64,000 nucleotides of DNA from Bettongia penicillata ogilbyi (taxonomy: Eukaryota; Chordata; Mammalia; Diprotodontia; Potoroidae). The stretch's first letter is position 1. Each line of letters opens with the position of its first letter. The stretch is from the NCBI GenBank assembly GCA_023548195.1, contig JAJHZJ010000413.1, forward strand, positions 14,133,941 to 14,197,940. Reading direction: 5' to 3'. Positions 1 to 47,674 of the stretch are shown in pieces. The notes under the pieces are model-generated. The model did not search any database and was not told the origin of the DNA. It saw only the letters and a list, made by a program, of their open reading frames with translations. A program made the position numbers and the translations under genes.

Positions 1-34600
<34,600 letters not shown>

Positions 34601-35039
34601 TTAACTTAATATCTATAATTGAACCACTCATGGTCTTAACACCAAACCATATGGCTGTTGACTCAGTATAGAGTATATGTGATTGCTCAAAATAATTCTG
34701 TAGGAATATTTGCTTTACTCTGAAAGTTAGCTAGAGTTTCTAAAAATCTTCATTGCTTTGATACAATTCCACCAATCTATTTTTTTTAAAAGTTGTATGC
34801 CATTTATTTTATTTTTATTTTTTTACAATTCACTGTTTCCTAGTATAAGAATCCTGCCTCACAAAACCATCCCTCATAACAAAGAAAAATAGTTAAACAA
34901 AAAGAGCATACATAGTAATTGTTTCTGAGAGCTTAAGCAATATTCCATACAGAGTTGGCCACCTCTCTAGCAAGCAGAGAGTGGTATGGTTCTTCTAGGA
35001 CCAAGACTTATTACTGCATTTACGTGAAATTATAAAGGT

Positions 35040-35645
35040 CAAGTTGAAAGGCACCCTGGAAGGCACCTAGTCTAACCCACTCATTTTACAGAGTCAGAGA
35101 AGCTTGATCTAGGTGACACAATGGAGGAAGCACCTGACCTGGAGTCAAGAAGAGTTCAGACCTTGCCTCAGACACTTCCTAGCTGTATGACCCTGGGCAA
35201 GTCACTTAACCTCTATTTGCCTCAGTTTCCTTATCTGTAAAATGTGGATAATAATGTCTACTTCCCAGGTTGTGTGGAGGATTAAATGACTGAATAATTG
35301 TAAAATACTTAGTACAGTGCCTGGTGCATAATATTGTTGTGCGATCATTTATTTATTTGTATCCAACTCTGTGATCCCATTTGGGCTTTTCCTGATAGAG
35401 ATATTTGAATGATTTGCTATTTCCTTCTCCAGCTCATTTTACAATTGAGAAAACTGAAGCAAACAGGGTTAAGTGATTTGCCCAGGGTCACACAGCTAGT
35501 AAATGTCTGAGAGCAGATCTGAACTCATGTCCTCCTGACTCCAGGTCTAGTGCTCTATCCACTCTACCACCTAGCTATCCCACAATAATAACTTACATAG
35601 CACATGGTAAGCGCTATATAAATATTAACTATCAATATTATTAAG
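35040..35645. mobile_element. Nested SINE block: MIR, tRNA SINE, Mar1
   Basis: 35040-35103 is an antisense MIR end. 35104-35336 is a plus-strand tRNA/MIR-type SINE (GTCAAGAAGAGTTCAGACCT, GACCCTGGGCAAGTCACTTA, CTGTAAAATGTGGATAATAA). 35341-35581 is a minus-strand Mar1 (GTATCCAACTCTGTGATCCC to CTCTATCCACTCTACCACCT). 35582-35645 returns to a plus-strand SINE tail (CACATGGTAAGCGCTATATA), so the Mar1 apparently interrupted the earlier SINE. Confidence 0.8.
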
Positions 35646-37047
35646 ACCAATTTCCTTTCAATATTGTTTCCAATTATATTATTTTAGTCATTGAGCATAT
35701 ATGCTCTTGTTTCTTTCATTACTTTGCATCGGTTCAAACAAGTCTTCCTATGTTTCTTTAAATTCCTCTAGATTCTATTTTTATTTAGATTGACAGGGAA
35801 AATGTTAAATTCTAAATTACAACCCTTTTATCCCCACACAGATATGCACATACCCTAAACCCTTAAAATTATAATGAAAAACCCAATTCTACAAGGAGAT
35901 GACTATGAATGTTCCATTCTTAGAGGCACCCTCAGTATTTTATTGTTAAGAGCAGCACTGATACCAATAAAACACATTCAAACAATGATCAAAGGACCCT
36001 TCTGCCAGACAGTTTCTGACTTATTATATATATATATCAAAGAACTGGCACTAACAGAAGTTCAGGTGTGAAAAGAAATCCATTAATAACAGTTACACAA
36101 TAATTTTGCCTATATAATGCCAAGCATCTGGGGAAAGATTGAAACACTTAATCACTGATCAGATGCTTGATCTGCATCTTCCTCAGATGTTTCTCAACAG
36201 CTGGTAGACAGATTTTTTTCTTATCCAGAAGTTTGGCATTATGTACATACAACTTGAGAAAATACTGGCCTCTCTACAAGGGACAATATATGAAGTTAAT
36301 AGAAAAAGAAGACCCAGATCTGCAGTGAGCAGAGAGAAAAACCCTGATAACAAAGTATTTAAAAATATTTACCCATGACTTACTCAACTCACTCTGCTGC
36401 AGTGAAGCTAGAGTAAGGAGGAGGTGTTATAAAAAAGAGAAGGAAAAAACTGGTCTTGGAATAATCTCCACGTTACTTTTTACAGAGCTAAAATTAAAAT
36501 GACCTTTTTCATGAGATGGGGAGTCAGATCCTGAAACAATGCAAATTCACATTTTGAGAGAGCCTTTCTGTGTAGCCTGCCTGGAAAGGAGAAATGTTCT
36601 GAACACAAAACATTCCTTTTTCAGTATGACACATGCATTGCTGGTCATCAGAGGTACCAGTACCATACAGGCATCAGTTTCAACTATCAAGGGCAGGGGG
36701 AGGGAGAGATGGGAAAGGGAAAGCAGGAAGTGACTTAGTTAACCACTATGTGTATGTTCGGCAAACCAATGAATCAATTCCAATAAGAGGGATGTCCAAA
36801 AGTGTAGACCAGAGGGGTCAAAAATCTGGATAGTCTTATCTTGGTTAAAAAACCATGGAGTTGACGAGTTGAGTCAAAACTGAACCAAAAACTATATTCT
36901 CATTTATGTTTACTTCTTTTTAAAGGGTGCATGTGTGGGGGAGGGGTATTATAACTAGTAAAGAGTGAAAAATTCAATTCAGTTTATAAAGCATATATTT
37001 GTGTATGTACATACAGCTATATGTATATACATGTTTTTGTGTGTATA

Positions 37048-37250
37048 CTCAGTTGTGTGCAACTCTTCGAGACTATATTGTCCGTGGGGTTTTCTTGCCA
37101 AAGATACTGGAGTAGTTGGCCATTTCCTTTGGATTAAAGCCATCTGACTGTCTCCTCAGCAAACAGACTTTGCCTAAGGTCACACAGGTAGTAAGTTAAA
37201 CTCATGTCTTCTGACTCCAGGCTCAGAGCGCTATCCACTAAACTATCTAG
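37048..37250 (-). mobile_element. Mar1-type tRNA SINE
   Basis: CAGTTGTGTGCAACTCTTCG, GGGGTTTTCTTGCCAAAGAT, ACTGGAGTAGTTGGCCATTT and GCGCTATCCACTAAACTATC. It is followed by a low-complexity CA/TA stretch (37260-37390). Confidence 0.85.
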
Positions 37251-37394
37251 ATACTTTCTCAACAACAACACCACCACACACATACCTATACACATATAGA
37301 TAAATACATAGATATACACACCTATATATACATACATACATTATATCATATATGCATGTGTAGTTAGATATGTAAGTGTAGATGTATATACATC

Positions 37395-37600
37395 AAAATC
37401 TCATTTGAGCCTATCAGCAACCCTATGAGGTAGGTATTACCTACTCATTTCATTGGAATTTAATCATTTCCATTTAATTGATGAGGAAACTGATTCTAAG
37501 TGACTTGCCCAAGTTCACTCATCTAGTAAGTGTCAAGCCTGACATTTGAACTCAGGACTTCTTAATCTCAAATCTTGCATTTTGTCGAGCTGCCTCTCAC
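37395..37600 (-). mobile_element. MIR-type SINE
   Basis: CAACCCTATGAGGTAGGTAT, TTGATGAGGAAACTGATTCT, AAGTGACTTGCCCAAGTTCA and TTGAACTCAGGACTTCTTAA give the antisense MIR body. Confidence 0.75.
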
Positions 37601-39054
37601 CCCCAGGGATTAAAACTTTGCATGTATTACTTAATATGTAAACTGTTTATTGTGGGCAAGTTTCACTTTATCCCCTGGGAAGCCAGCCAAGCGTTCACCA
37701 CAGGTAGGGAAATGATCAAGGCCCATGACTGACAGCTATAACTTTAAGATGGAAAGGAGAACTATTCAGAAAAGTTCCATTTACAACCCATGTATTTGAA
37801 AGACGTGTCAACAAAAGTAAAACAGAAAAAGTGCTATTGGGGGGAAAGTATGGTCATAGTAAAGGCTGTGCTTTGACAGCTTTGAACACACAAATTACCT
37901 TGAGAGTAAAGAAATAGGTCCTGTGACTTTGGAAATTAGATTCAAAATTGGCCAGATTCCTTCTCCTTCCCTTCCTCTCCTCCCCCCACATCCAGCCAAA
38001 GAGCTGCTACTGAGATTACACATGGCCCAGTCATGCAAAGCCATGGAAATTAGGCCGAAAGTCAATAAGGCAGCCTTGTAACTTCATTCCCAGTGAGCAG
38101 CTGACACATTTCTCCTCCTCTGGAAAACTGGGACACTGAGGAAACATTTCTAAATGTTTGTATAGTCTATGTTTCTTAATTTCCTTGTTGAATTTCCTAA
38201 ATAACACCATGTGATTCTTTATTCTACATGATTTGACCACAAAAATGAGCCATGTGCTCAGACACCTCTGAAACAAACCCAACCATCTCCAAAAAACATC
38301 GTGCAGGCTCAATCTACTCATCCCATATAATCTTACGGGGATTCCCCCACCTCCTCCTACCTACCCCTCCCACTCATGAATCTACTCATAAGTAGACTCA
38401 GAAAACATTTACATAATGATTATCAGCAATAAATAATAAGACAAAGAGGCTTTGTATGTTTACATGCTTGATGATCAAATAATTCCAGAAGCCTTCTCAT
38501 AATAACTTTTGACTGAACCAATCAATTGCTGTCTTCCTGTGCTAGTGCCCAAATGGCTGGCACTCAGGGAAACGGCTAGCTTTGAGTGCAGCTACAGGTC
38601 GGGAAGTAGGTCTGTTGCCGTATGGACAAAGACTCCTTGATTATTTCTCATGCACATCTTCTTAAAGATATCATCAGGACCAAGCTTTCTGTACAACACT
38701 TCAAATTTTTAATGAACATTCAATGTAACTTTAGATACAAATACATGCATATGCATAATCCAAGAACATATAGATATATCTCAATAATTTAAAAATCTAC
38801 AATTTTTTTCTGTGTGTAACTTTGTAGATGGCCTTGAAAGTTGTTGAGGAAGAAATATTCATCACTCTGTTGTCAATCTTATCATGATTTTCTCTGAATT
38901 CATCTAGACAGGTCCTTGGACAACACATCTCACTGGGTCCATATTCAAATACTCCCAGCTTGATAGGACCTGCCAAAGCTTGCCCTTTATTAGCACGGAT
39001 TTCAAGAATTGAGCATTTCCTTCAATCCATGATGAGACATCCATATCATATATA

Positions 39055-39145
39055 CTAGGTAATATATATAATTATATATAATATATAACACCTATATACT
39101 ATATACACATATACTATATATATACTATATAGTATACCTCTATAG
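39055..39145. repeat. AT-rich (TATA)n low complexity
   Basis: TATATATAATTATATATAAT-type sequence over about 90 bp. Confidence 0.9.
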
Positions 39146-39554
39146 CTTTTCTTTCATGTATTAATCAGCAATTAGTATTTCTTATAATAAACATGCTGTC
39201 ACTGCATATGACAAGAGAGGGAAATATTTTGTTGAGCTAATAGAGCTGGAAGAGAAAGATAAAAGGTTAAGAGAACCAGACTGTACATAAGAAAAAAGTC
39301 TCTAAAGCAGAATTAGAAGAGCTATGAGAGAAACAGGAGAACTCTATATAATCCTTCTGAGGGGGAAAGAATGGAAGTGGTAGGGTGGAGATCTTTTTCA
39401 CATCAGTCAAAGAAATCCTGGAAGAAGGTAGCACTTTGTCTAGAATGGGTGACTCAAAATTGGGTATTTGTAGTTCTTGTAATTACAAACGTTTCTGGGA
39501 ATGCTTTTTATTTATTATAGTCATATTTCTAAAATGTAAACTCTAACTTTTAAA

Positions 39555-40110
39555 ATTCAACTCAACAAATATTTGGTAAGGAGGGCACTGTGCCAGGCAC
39601 TGGGAGAGATGTCTTCACGGAATTCAGAGTATGGGAAGGATTTTCTTGTGCTTAAGGCACATAGTCTATTATATATGCATCATGTCTCCAAAAGGCATGT
39701 CAGCTTATCAAAAAAAAATCTGAATTTAGACCATTTTTGGATTCCACATAAAACCCAGAGAAGAGGTGATCCAATTGCCACCAGCCAATCCAACTGCCCA
39801 ATTATTAAGCACCATTATAAACAAAATATAATGCTAGGCCCTGGGAATAAAGAGAAAAAAAAACTCTCTGCCTGCCATGGGACAAAGGCAGGTAGGGGGA
39901 TGTGTTTATTTATACAGATAAGTAAATACTATAAAATTTTAGGAGAGAGCTCTAGTAATTATTGAGATCAGAAAGGGCTCCCCACAGAAGGCAGCACCTG
40001 AGATGAACCTTGAATAAGGGAAGGAGGGAGTGCATTGTAGCCATAGAGGATAGATGGCTTCTACAAAGGCCAGAGAGTTCTGCTGACCTGAAGCAAATTT
40101 CTGAAAAGCA
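39555..40110 (-). mobile_element. L2 LINE, long diverged copy
   Basis: Starts with AACTCAACAAATATTTGGTA and GGGCACTGTGCCAGGCACTG, then GGGCTCCCCACAGAAGGCAG, GATGAACCTTGAATAAGG and GTAGCCATAGAGGATAGATG. This spans the L2 3' half in antisense. A CT/CTGT microsatellite follows at 40134-40163. Confidence 0.65.
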
Positions 40111-40132
40111 CATATGTGTATGCTCTCTGTCT

Positions 40133-40163
<31 letters not shown>

Positions 40164-40489
40164 TGAGTCTCAAGTGAGAAAATAATGAAATGAAGAGCCA
40201 CATCTGCCTGTCTAATCCCAGCTAAACTCTCACCCTACCAATACTGATCTGATTTAGTTTTTGGGAAACTTTTGAAAAGTTTTTGGGAAACCTTGATGAT
40301 GTATTTATAGCTTGGGGACAACAGAACACCAGACCAGCAACCCTATTAATGTTAGATTTATGTCTCCTTTATGTACTAAGTACAGTTCCAGTATGAAGTA
40401 GATACACTTTCATTGTCTCCTGGTGTTATTATGATATTTAAACAATGTAGAGACCTTGTTTAACAGGAGACTTATTGGGGTTCGGAGTC

Positions 40490-40738
40490 TTTTGTTCTTA
40501 ATTTTTTGGTCATGTCCAACTCTTCATGACCCCACTTGGGGTTTTCTTGGCAAAGATCCTGGAGCCGTTTGCCAATTCCTTCTCCAGCTCATTTTACAAA
40601 TGAGGAAACAGATGGAAATAGAGTGAAGTGACTTGCCCAGGGTCACACAGCTAGTGCTGAGGCCAGATTTGAACTCAAGAAGACTCATCTTCTTGACTTC
40701 AGGGCCTGACACTCTATCCACTTTGCCACTAGTTGGGG
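40490..40738 (-). mobile_element. Mar1-type tRNA SINE
   Basis: TGTCCAACTCTTCATGACCC, GGGGTTTTCTTGGCAAAGAT, CTCCAGCTCATTTTACAAAT, GACTTGCCCAGGGTCACACA and ACTCTATCCACTTTGCCACT are all close to the Mar1 consensus. Confidence 0.88.
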
Positions 40739-41034
40739 GTTTTCCCTCATTTGTAGGACAGCAATTGCATTGTAATGCTTCTATTTCTCTCTCCCCTCTC
40801 AGTGGGCCAGGGCTTGCTACTGTCTAAAGGTACTATCAAACTGGAGCCCATCTTAGCTTATTGCCACAAGGATAGACAACAGGTGTTGAGAGTTTTGGGC
40901 CACGGTCATTCATCAGAGCTAAACAGTTCAGGCCAAGGAGTTGCAGGGCTTGCACACTGTCACAGAGGAGGGGGGAGCAAATGCACTGAAGTACTGAAAT
41001 ATTTGAAGTGTTATTTAAAAAAACCAAAACATCC

Positions 41035-41215
41035 CAAGATCCTAAAATCAGAGCTGGAGAAGACGTCAATCCCCTTCTTTTACAGATGAAGAAACTGGGG
41101 CTTAGAGGTTTCAGTCACTTCTACAAACAAGGTCACACAAGGAAATCGGAGAGCTAGGATTTGATCCAAGGTCCTCCTCCTCCAAAGCCAGTGTCCCTGC
41201 CACTTTTCAATTGGT
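41035..41215 (-). mobile_element. MIR-type SINE
   Basis: CTAAAATCAGAGCTGGAGAA, TTTTACAGATGAAGAAACTG, AGGATTTGATCCAAGGTCCT form the antisense pattern. Confidence 0.7.
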
Positions 41216-43094
41216 AACAAGGCACCACCTTCTCTACCTACTCCCCTAGCTCTCATCCCCCAACTGCTATATCCTGTGAAACAAAACTCAGAATTGCCTG
41301 ACTTCTTTTTCTTCTAGGTCATCATCTCTGATACTGTCTCAGTTATCCCTCTAAATTCTGAATCCGGGTTTTTTCTTTGTTTTGTCTTTATCATCAATCC
41401 ATTTTGTAGTCTGAAAGAGCCTGTGGATTTCTTCTTGGAATAATGTTCTGAAGTAATCGAAGGCAATGTTAAATTTCAGCTGGCTATGGGTGAAAAGATC
41501 TTTTTTTTCCCTTCCCATCTGAGTTCTCAGAGCCCCTGAAATCTCTTCATGGCAAGGGAGTCTATAGATGCTAGGGTAAAAAGTCTTGTTTCAAACCAAC
41601 TGTAGGAAGTCCTAAGCATGAGTAAGTTTTCAAGAACTCTTGGTGCATCCAGTGCCCATCAAGCTCCCTCTACATCAATGCTTTTGATTGGAAATTGACA
41701 AAATTAAGTCTCTAGTATCTTACAGACTAACAATCATGAATTTTGATGAGATGTGCAATCTTTATTGAAAGAATATTTTGTATTTGAAGAAGAGGGGACA
41801 AGATGACACATGCATGTGTTTCTTTTTCTCAAATCTCAAATTTCTCAAAATCCTTAACAAGCATTCAGTCTATCTTTATAAAAAGCATAAACAGTAACAT
41901 ATGTGGTCTGCCTGATATTTTCCTCCTGGAGATATCATGAGTAAGCAACTCCTCATCACTGGCCAAGGTCCTATTTTTTTTTTTTAACCATCCAGCAGGG
42001 ACTTAACGGCTGCTTATTCACATAGGGGAATATTTTTCAAATGAATAATGCCACTTCCTCTTCCAGAGGTCTATAGACCAGAAACACTGCTTAACTTTCA
42101 CCTGGTCCTTGACCTTCCTTCTTGTTACCAAATCTGTGCTTCTAACTTCAGAGCTCTGTCATTTCAGTCTATATTGGAGACCTAACAATTAGGACAAGGA
42201 CCAATCTAAGGATACATTTGAGTCCCAATATGTCTATTGTCCTTTAATTTTGGTAGAACATTTTATTTCCCTCATGGGTGAGTGAGGAAATTGGGAGAGT
42301 GTTGATTTGGATCTTAGCAGATAAAATAGTTTTCTGACTACTGACCCCATGATCTTTCCTTTCTTTCTCAGTCCCATAAAAAGCAACAGTATCAGTACTA
42401 TGGGGTTGAATGGAATAGAAGTCTTCTTGGAATACCGAAATCAGAAGGAAGAACTTACCTACCTACTATCTATCCCAAAACAATGCATATGGGTAACCAT
42501 GAATAGCAGTCTGGACATGGAATTAGGATGCAGTGGGTTTAAATTCCATCTCTAACATTTATTAGGCATATGATCAAGGTGACGTCCCTAATAGACACCA
42601 GGTAATTCACTGAAAGCTTATTTGCGGTACGTAGAGGGTTGGAAAATACCTACGAAATCACAAATCCTGGATTAAATACTTATATATTACATAATACAAC
42701 CAAACCTACTATCAGAAAAGAAATGTTACTAAGAATATACTTTGTTGAAAGGACAAATGTCTGGTCATGAGTTTGTTTTTCACCTATCCCAAAGTGACTG
42801 GCTATTGTTACCATGACACAGAAATTGATAAAAATGATTCATCTGTTTGACAAACAAAGTAGGAATTTCCTCTTGGAATAAATGTACCTATTATAGATTC
42901 AGTATGTGTCATATGCACAGTAAGGATGAATACCTAGATTAGGTGACCACCTACGCCCTATGGTCTGTAGATGAACTCAATGTCCATCAATACCATAGTA
43001 TTTTTCTATTGGACTGACATTGCATCTAACTGTTATTTGGAACATAGCAAATACTTAATAAGTGTTTGCTGATACAATGATTTCCTAAAGTTCC

Positions 43095-43260
43095 AATGAT
43101 TATTCATAGACTCATAGTTTTAGGGCTGAAAGGTACCTTAGAGTTCATCTGATCCAATCTTCTCACTTATGCATAGACCAAGAGAGGCTATGATCTGCCT
43201 GGGGTTGCAAAGGAAGTTGAAGAACCAGACTTTGAACCTAGTTGCTCAAAACTCTAAACT
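43095..43260 (-). mobile_element. MIR-type SINE
   Basis: AGACTCATAGTTTTAGGGCT, GTTCATCTGATCCAATCTTC and ACCAGACTTTGAACCTAG match the antisense MIR/CORE pattern. An L2 tail (43035-43075, plus) lies just before it. Confidence 0.6.
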
Positions 43261-43294
43261 GAACACTTGTCACCAATGTTTTCTCATAAAAGAT

Positions 43295-43328
43295 ATGTGT
43301 GTGTGTGTGTGTGTGTGTATGTGTGTGT
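43295..43328. repeat. (TG)n microsatellite
   Basis: About 17 TG units with one TA interruption, directly before the WSINE1-like insertion. Confidence 0.95.
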
Positions 43329-43342
43329 ACATATCATCTAGG

Positions 43343-43677
43343 CTGGGGCAGCTAGGTGGTACAGCAGATAGAGCACCTATGCAGGACTCAGGAGGACCTG
43401 AGTTCAAATTTCACCTCAGACACTTGACACTCACTAACTGTGTGACCTTGGGCAAGTCACTTAACCCCAGTTGCCTCATCCTGGGTCATCTCCAGTCATC
43501 CTGATGAATATCTGGTCACTGGATTCAGATGGCTCAGGAGGAGAAGTGAAGCTGGTGATTTACATAGCCCTCCCTCACTCAAAACAAAGTCAAGTGCAAG
43601 TCATGTCATCATTTCTCTGATGGCATGGTCTTCTTTGGCAATGAAGGATGAACACACATGTGCACACAGACACACAG
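43343..43677 (+). mobile_element. WSINE1-like SINE with target-site duplication
   Basis: A tRNA-like head (GGGGCAGCTAGGTGGTACAG, AGATAGAGCACC), a body with GAGGACCTGAGTTCAAATTT and GTGTGACCTTGGGCAAGTCA, and a long unrelated tail with GGTCACTGGATTCAGATGGC, CCCTCACTCAAAACAAAGTC and GTCATGTCATCATTTCTCTG. The 10-bp duplication ATCATCTAGG flanks it at 43333-43342 and 43678-43687. The tail is, from memory, typical of Australian marsupial WSINE1. Confidence 0.88.
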
Positions 43678-44049
43678 ATCATCTAGGTAGAAAACAAGCA
43701 TTGGGAACTAATTCTGTCTCCATTGTTTTCACTAAAACAGTATAATGGGGATTAGTTTATCAAATTGGTAAATGATCACCTTAGCAAACAGATGCCTGAA
43801 GGGATGGGTCAAATAAGCTTTAATTATGTAATGAAAGGAAGAGCTTTAGATACAAATCATAGTTCACTACCCAGATGAGACACTGAAGTACGGAAAGAGG
43901 AAATGAAAAAGGAAAAATTCTAAATAGTAGGGGAGGAGATAGTGATGACAAATATGACTAGATTGGGAAGTTCAGCTTCCAGTGGGAAGGACAAGGTAGA
44001 AGAAAACTTACAATTTTAGACATCCAAAAAATATTGCTTTTTTTCCCTT

Positions 44050-44335
44050 TAGAATCCTACAACTGTACTCAGAGGGGCCCTGAGAAATCATCTAATACTG
44101 TTTTTGCCTGAAGCATGAATCTCATCCCCGTTTCTGAAAGGTGCCATTCATTTCCTTTTGAATGCCTCCAGTGATAACACCCTATCTATAGGAACAACCC
44201 ATTTATTTCATTTTTGGACAGCTTTAATTGTTAAGAATTATTTCATTATTTTGATCCCAAGTCTACTTCCCTTTAATTTCCATCTCTACTGATGATACTA
44301 CCCTTTTGTGCCAAGTAGAATTCTAACAAATGCTC
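44050..44335 (-). mobile_element. L3/CR1-like LINE relic
   Basis: Plus-strand reading has GAATGCCTCCAGTGATAACA, TTTTTGGACAGCTTTAATTG, TTAAGAATTATTTCATTATT and ACTTCCCTTTAATTTCCATC, the antisense L3 3' pattern. Confidence 0.55.
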
Positions 44336-45774
44336 AGATATTGAAGGCAGTGATTTGCTTCCATCTAAGTCAATGTCAGTCAACCTAAGATCCCAAGACT
44401 GCCAAGGGACCTGTGGATAGGTATCAGGGGGTCCATGCTCTTGGATGGGGAGGAATGAGCATTTCATTCATTTGGATTTGAAATTCTTTCTTTTTTTTTC
44501 ATTTAGTGTAAGGTGACGTAAAGATTATTCTTCATCCAAGATATATGTTAGTTTGAGTGCTTGCATGGAATATAAGACATAACCTTGAGCTGTATTCCCA
44601 GCAGAGATACTAGGTGTGGCAATACAAGTCAAATTCCAAGGTTTTCAGGGAAAGCCTTGATGACAGCATGAATCAAAGAGTGATTTATGAGAGCTTGGGA
44701 TCCTGGAATATGAATTATATCTGTTATGTATATGATAGAAAGATCCATTGCCAATGAGGCATGGCCAAGAGAAAGGATGTTCCCAGAGTTGCGAGAATGC
44801 TCATTGAACAAGTTTGTTTTTCCTGACAGGTCAGTCACAGAGCAGGTGGGGTGCTTCAAGGGAACAAGTAGTCTGGGATTTCTCACGATATAGGGCTCAC
44901 CCAGTGAGTCTGGGACACTCTTTCATTATTGGATGACACAGACCACACCCAGCACACATAGATCTTCTCCAGAAGACTAGGTACCCTCACTGGATCACAA
45001 AGGCTGAGGCATATTCCCCAGGGTCTATTGTGTCCTGCTTTCTGGGGGAACTTGAAATGTCTTTAGAATGTTCAGGAGATGAAGTTGTACATTACAATAA
45101 GCATAGCAGTGCTGTACAAGAAGGATCTAAAGGATGCCATCACCAAATCCCATTCCCTTCTCTCAAAAGAGCTTATAGTCTTGTTGAGTGGATCGGATTT
45201 AGACATAATATCACAAATATGAATTACAAAGACAGTATATAGTAAATGTAATCAAGTGAGATGAAGAAACCTGGCCTGATTATCCATTATCTATCTGACA
45301 AGGCTGGTCATAGACTCAGGAAAATTTGGGTTTAAGGCCTGCCTCTGGCATACTGATTGTATGATCATGGGTGAGTCTCTTAATAATAGACAGACTTTAT
45401 ATGGTACTCTAAGGTCTGCAAAGTGCTTTCATTTTATCTTTACCTCTCAGCATTCCAAGGCATGCCTCCTGGATCACTGCCTTGTTGTGGTCTCAGACAC
45501 GAATGAATGAATGAACAAATCCAAGACAAGTCGGCACCATTGGAGGGAGCTTCCACAGTGAGAATTCTCTACACTAATTAAATCACCATTTTAGAGGAGG
45601 AGGAAAAATCCAATAGGAGACAGATAAGTTTGATGAGTTACCAAGAAGGGGCAGGATCAGTGATCACTGGAGTTATTGGAGACGATTTCATAGAGGAGAA
45701 AAGATAACCTCTATAGCAATATCCTAATATGAATGTGACATTCTCTGATTTATCACAATGATTAAAATTGGAAG

Positions 45775-45960
45775 AACCCTTTCGCAGAATCATAGATTAA
45801 GAGCTGGAAGAGATGATACAGGCCATCTAGTCCAATGACCTCATTTTGCAGGTGAGTAACTCAGAGGCTCAAGGAGTTCACTGAAGCACCTTTCCAAGGT
45901 GATACTGGTAATAAGTAGCCATACCAGAATTTGAAAGTAAGCTCTCTGGCTCCAAGCTCC
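45775..45960 (-). mobile_element. MIR-type SINE
   Basis: GAATCATAGATTAAGAGCTG, GGCCATCTAGTCCAATGACC, TCATTTTGCAGGTGAGTAAC and CTCTGGCTCCAAGCTCC form the antisense pattern. A plus-strand SINE scrap lies at about 45310-45450. Confidence 0.7.
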
Positions 45961-46214
45961 CCACTCACTATAGCACCCTTCATTTCCAGACATTTGCCTC
46001 TCATACCTTGCCCAATGTTTTTTCCCTCACTAATACATCTTCCGTATGTCACTGCACTTATTCTAACTTATGGCGTAATAAATAGTTCTTTTAATCCAAA
46101 ATGTAAAAGGAAGACATCTGTACATGCTTTCACTGATTTGTAAAAAGAAAAGAAAGCAATAATAATGTTCTCTCTGCCTTCTTTTGTTCCTCCTAAAAGA
46201 ATGGAAGAAGAGAG

Positions 46215-46480
46215 AGGAATTATGGTATAGTGGATAGGGCACTGGACTTGGAGGCAGAAAGAACTGAGTTCAAATCCCAAATCAGACATTTACTAGCTAA
46301 CCTTGTGAAATAAATCAGAAAACATTTATTAAGAGTTTATTACATTCCAGGCATTGTGATAAGTACATATTTGGATAGAAGTTTAAAAAAATAAAAGCAG
46401 TCCCTGTGAGTGAAGAGCTCTGTGCCTCAGGTCCTTCATCTGTAAAATGAAGGAGCTATAAATCTATGATTTGATGACAA
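46215..46480 (+). mobile_element. tRNA SINE interrupted by an L2 tail
   Basis: GGTATAGTGGATAGGGCACT, GACTTGGAGGCAGAAAGAAC, TGAGTTCAAATCCCAAATCA form a tRNA-type head. At about 46315-46385 an antisense L2 end (AAACATTTATTAAGAGTTTA, TTCCAGGCATTGTGATAAG) intervenes. CCTTCATCTGTAAAATGAAG then resumes the SINE. Confidence 0.7.
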
Positions 46481-47674
46481 CAACAAAGGAAGGAAGGAGA
46501 TAGAGGTATATTATAGGAATGGATGTGATTTTGAGCAGAATTGCCCCATAATTCAAGCACAGAGGATTCATCAATTGCTGTGTAAAGGGGAGCAGATACC
46601 CTCCAATTTGGGGATCCTTTGCATCAAAATCTGGCTCTGTCTTGAAAGCCCTTTCTGCCAATAACCAACATCCCATGGGCCAGTGGGCCATGGGAAAATG
46701 AAAATTTTTGTTTGCATTTGCTTTTAATGCTCCAAGAAAAACAACCAGATATTTTCACAGAAGTGCCAAATGGTGTTAACCCATACGCTTAGGCAATGTA
46801 AGAAGGAGACAACCGTCAGCAGGGGTTATTACAGCCTGAGAGTTTTGCTTCGTAGCCAGTGTATCACCACACTCGAAGGTCCCTATTCACAGCTTCCCCT
46901 CCTGTCCAGACTTTTGCTGAGGGAAGTAATTCCTGGATGCTAGTCTTGCAGAGGGAGAAACCAAACCACATGAAAGCTGAGACTATGACAAGCAACTCTT
47001 GGTGAACAATCACATAACCAAAGGAAAATTTTGGGAATATCTTCCCCAACTTAGCTCCCTTGGAAGTCCCCTGGTGATAACTATAAAAGGGCAAGATTCT
47101 GAATCCATTATTTCAAGTTAAATAAGAAAATCCATGGGCCCAAAGGAAATAAAGAATTGGCTGATAATAAGGAAAGGGATATTCAGTGATACTTTTAAAT
47201 GATCTTGGGGGAAAAGGGGAAAAGAGCTGAGATGTGAAGGACAGAATGCGCTCTGCAGATATTTTTAAATTGTCTGGCAAACTCATGCTTGGGATTTGCT
47301 ATTTCACATTGAAATTAGTTCTACATAGTAACTATAGTCTCCAAGGATTTATTACAGAGAACAAAGAAAGGGGTCCAGAAAAGAACAAAAATATATATTT
47401 TTTTCCTTCACCCTAGACAAACTGCTGACCTGATTCCACCAATCGGAAGACTGCTTTGTTTTTCATCTCTTCCTTGGGGTTGCATTAATTTTTTTTCAGA
47501 ACTTAGAAGGGGTCAGTCTAAGATAATTAAGGCCCTTAGTGTCTATCAGCCATGGACATGGTTGAATAGTGGAAGACAGAGCCAAACAACTCTGAGTCTT
47601 AGTTATGTGAAGCCATCCAATTCGGAGAATTTCACAGAAACAACCAGGTGTTTTGGCATGGCAATCTGTTACAG

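Noticed and set aside
39573..39965. 130-codon plus-strand frame in intron 1
   Set aside because: It overlaps an antisense L2 copy; the open frame is a by-product of that repeat and has no recognisable domain.
43343..43460. tRNA gene-like heads (A-box and B-box-like words) in many SINEs, for example here
   Set aside because: They are diverged, fused to SINE bodies and repeated through the window; no intact cloverleaf was found, so no tRNA gene is called.
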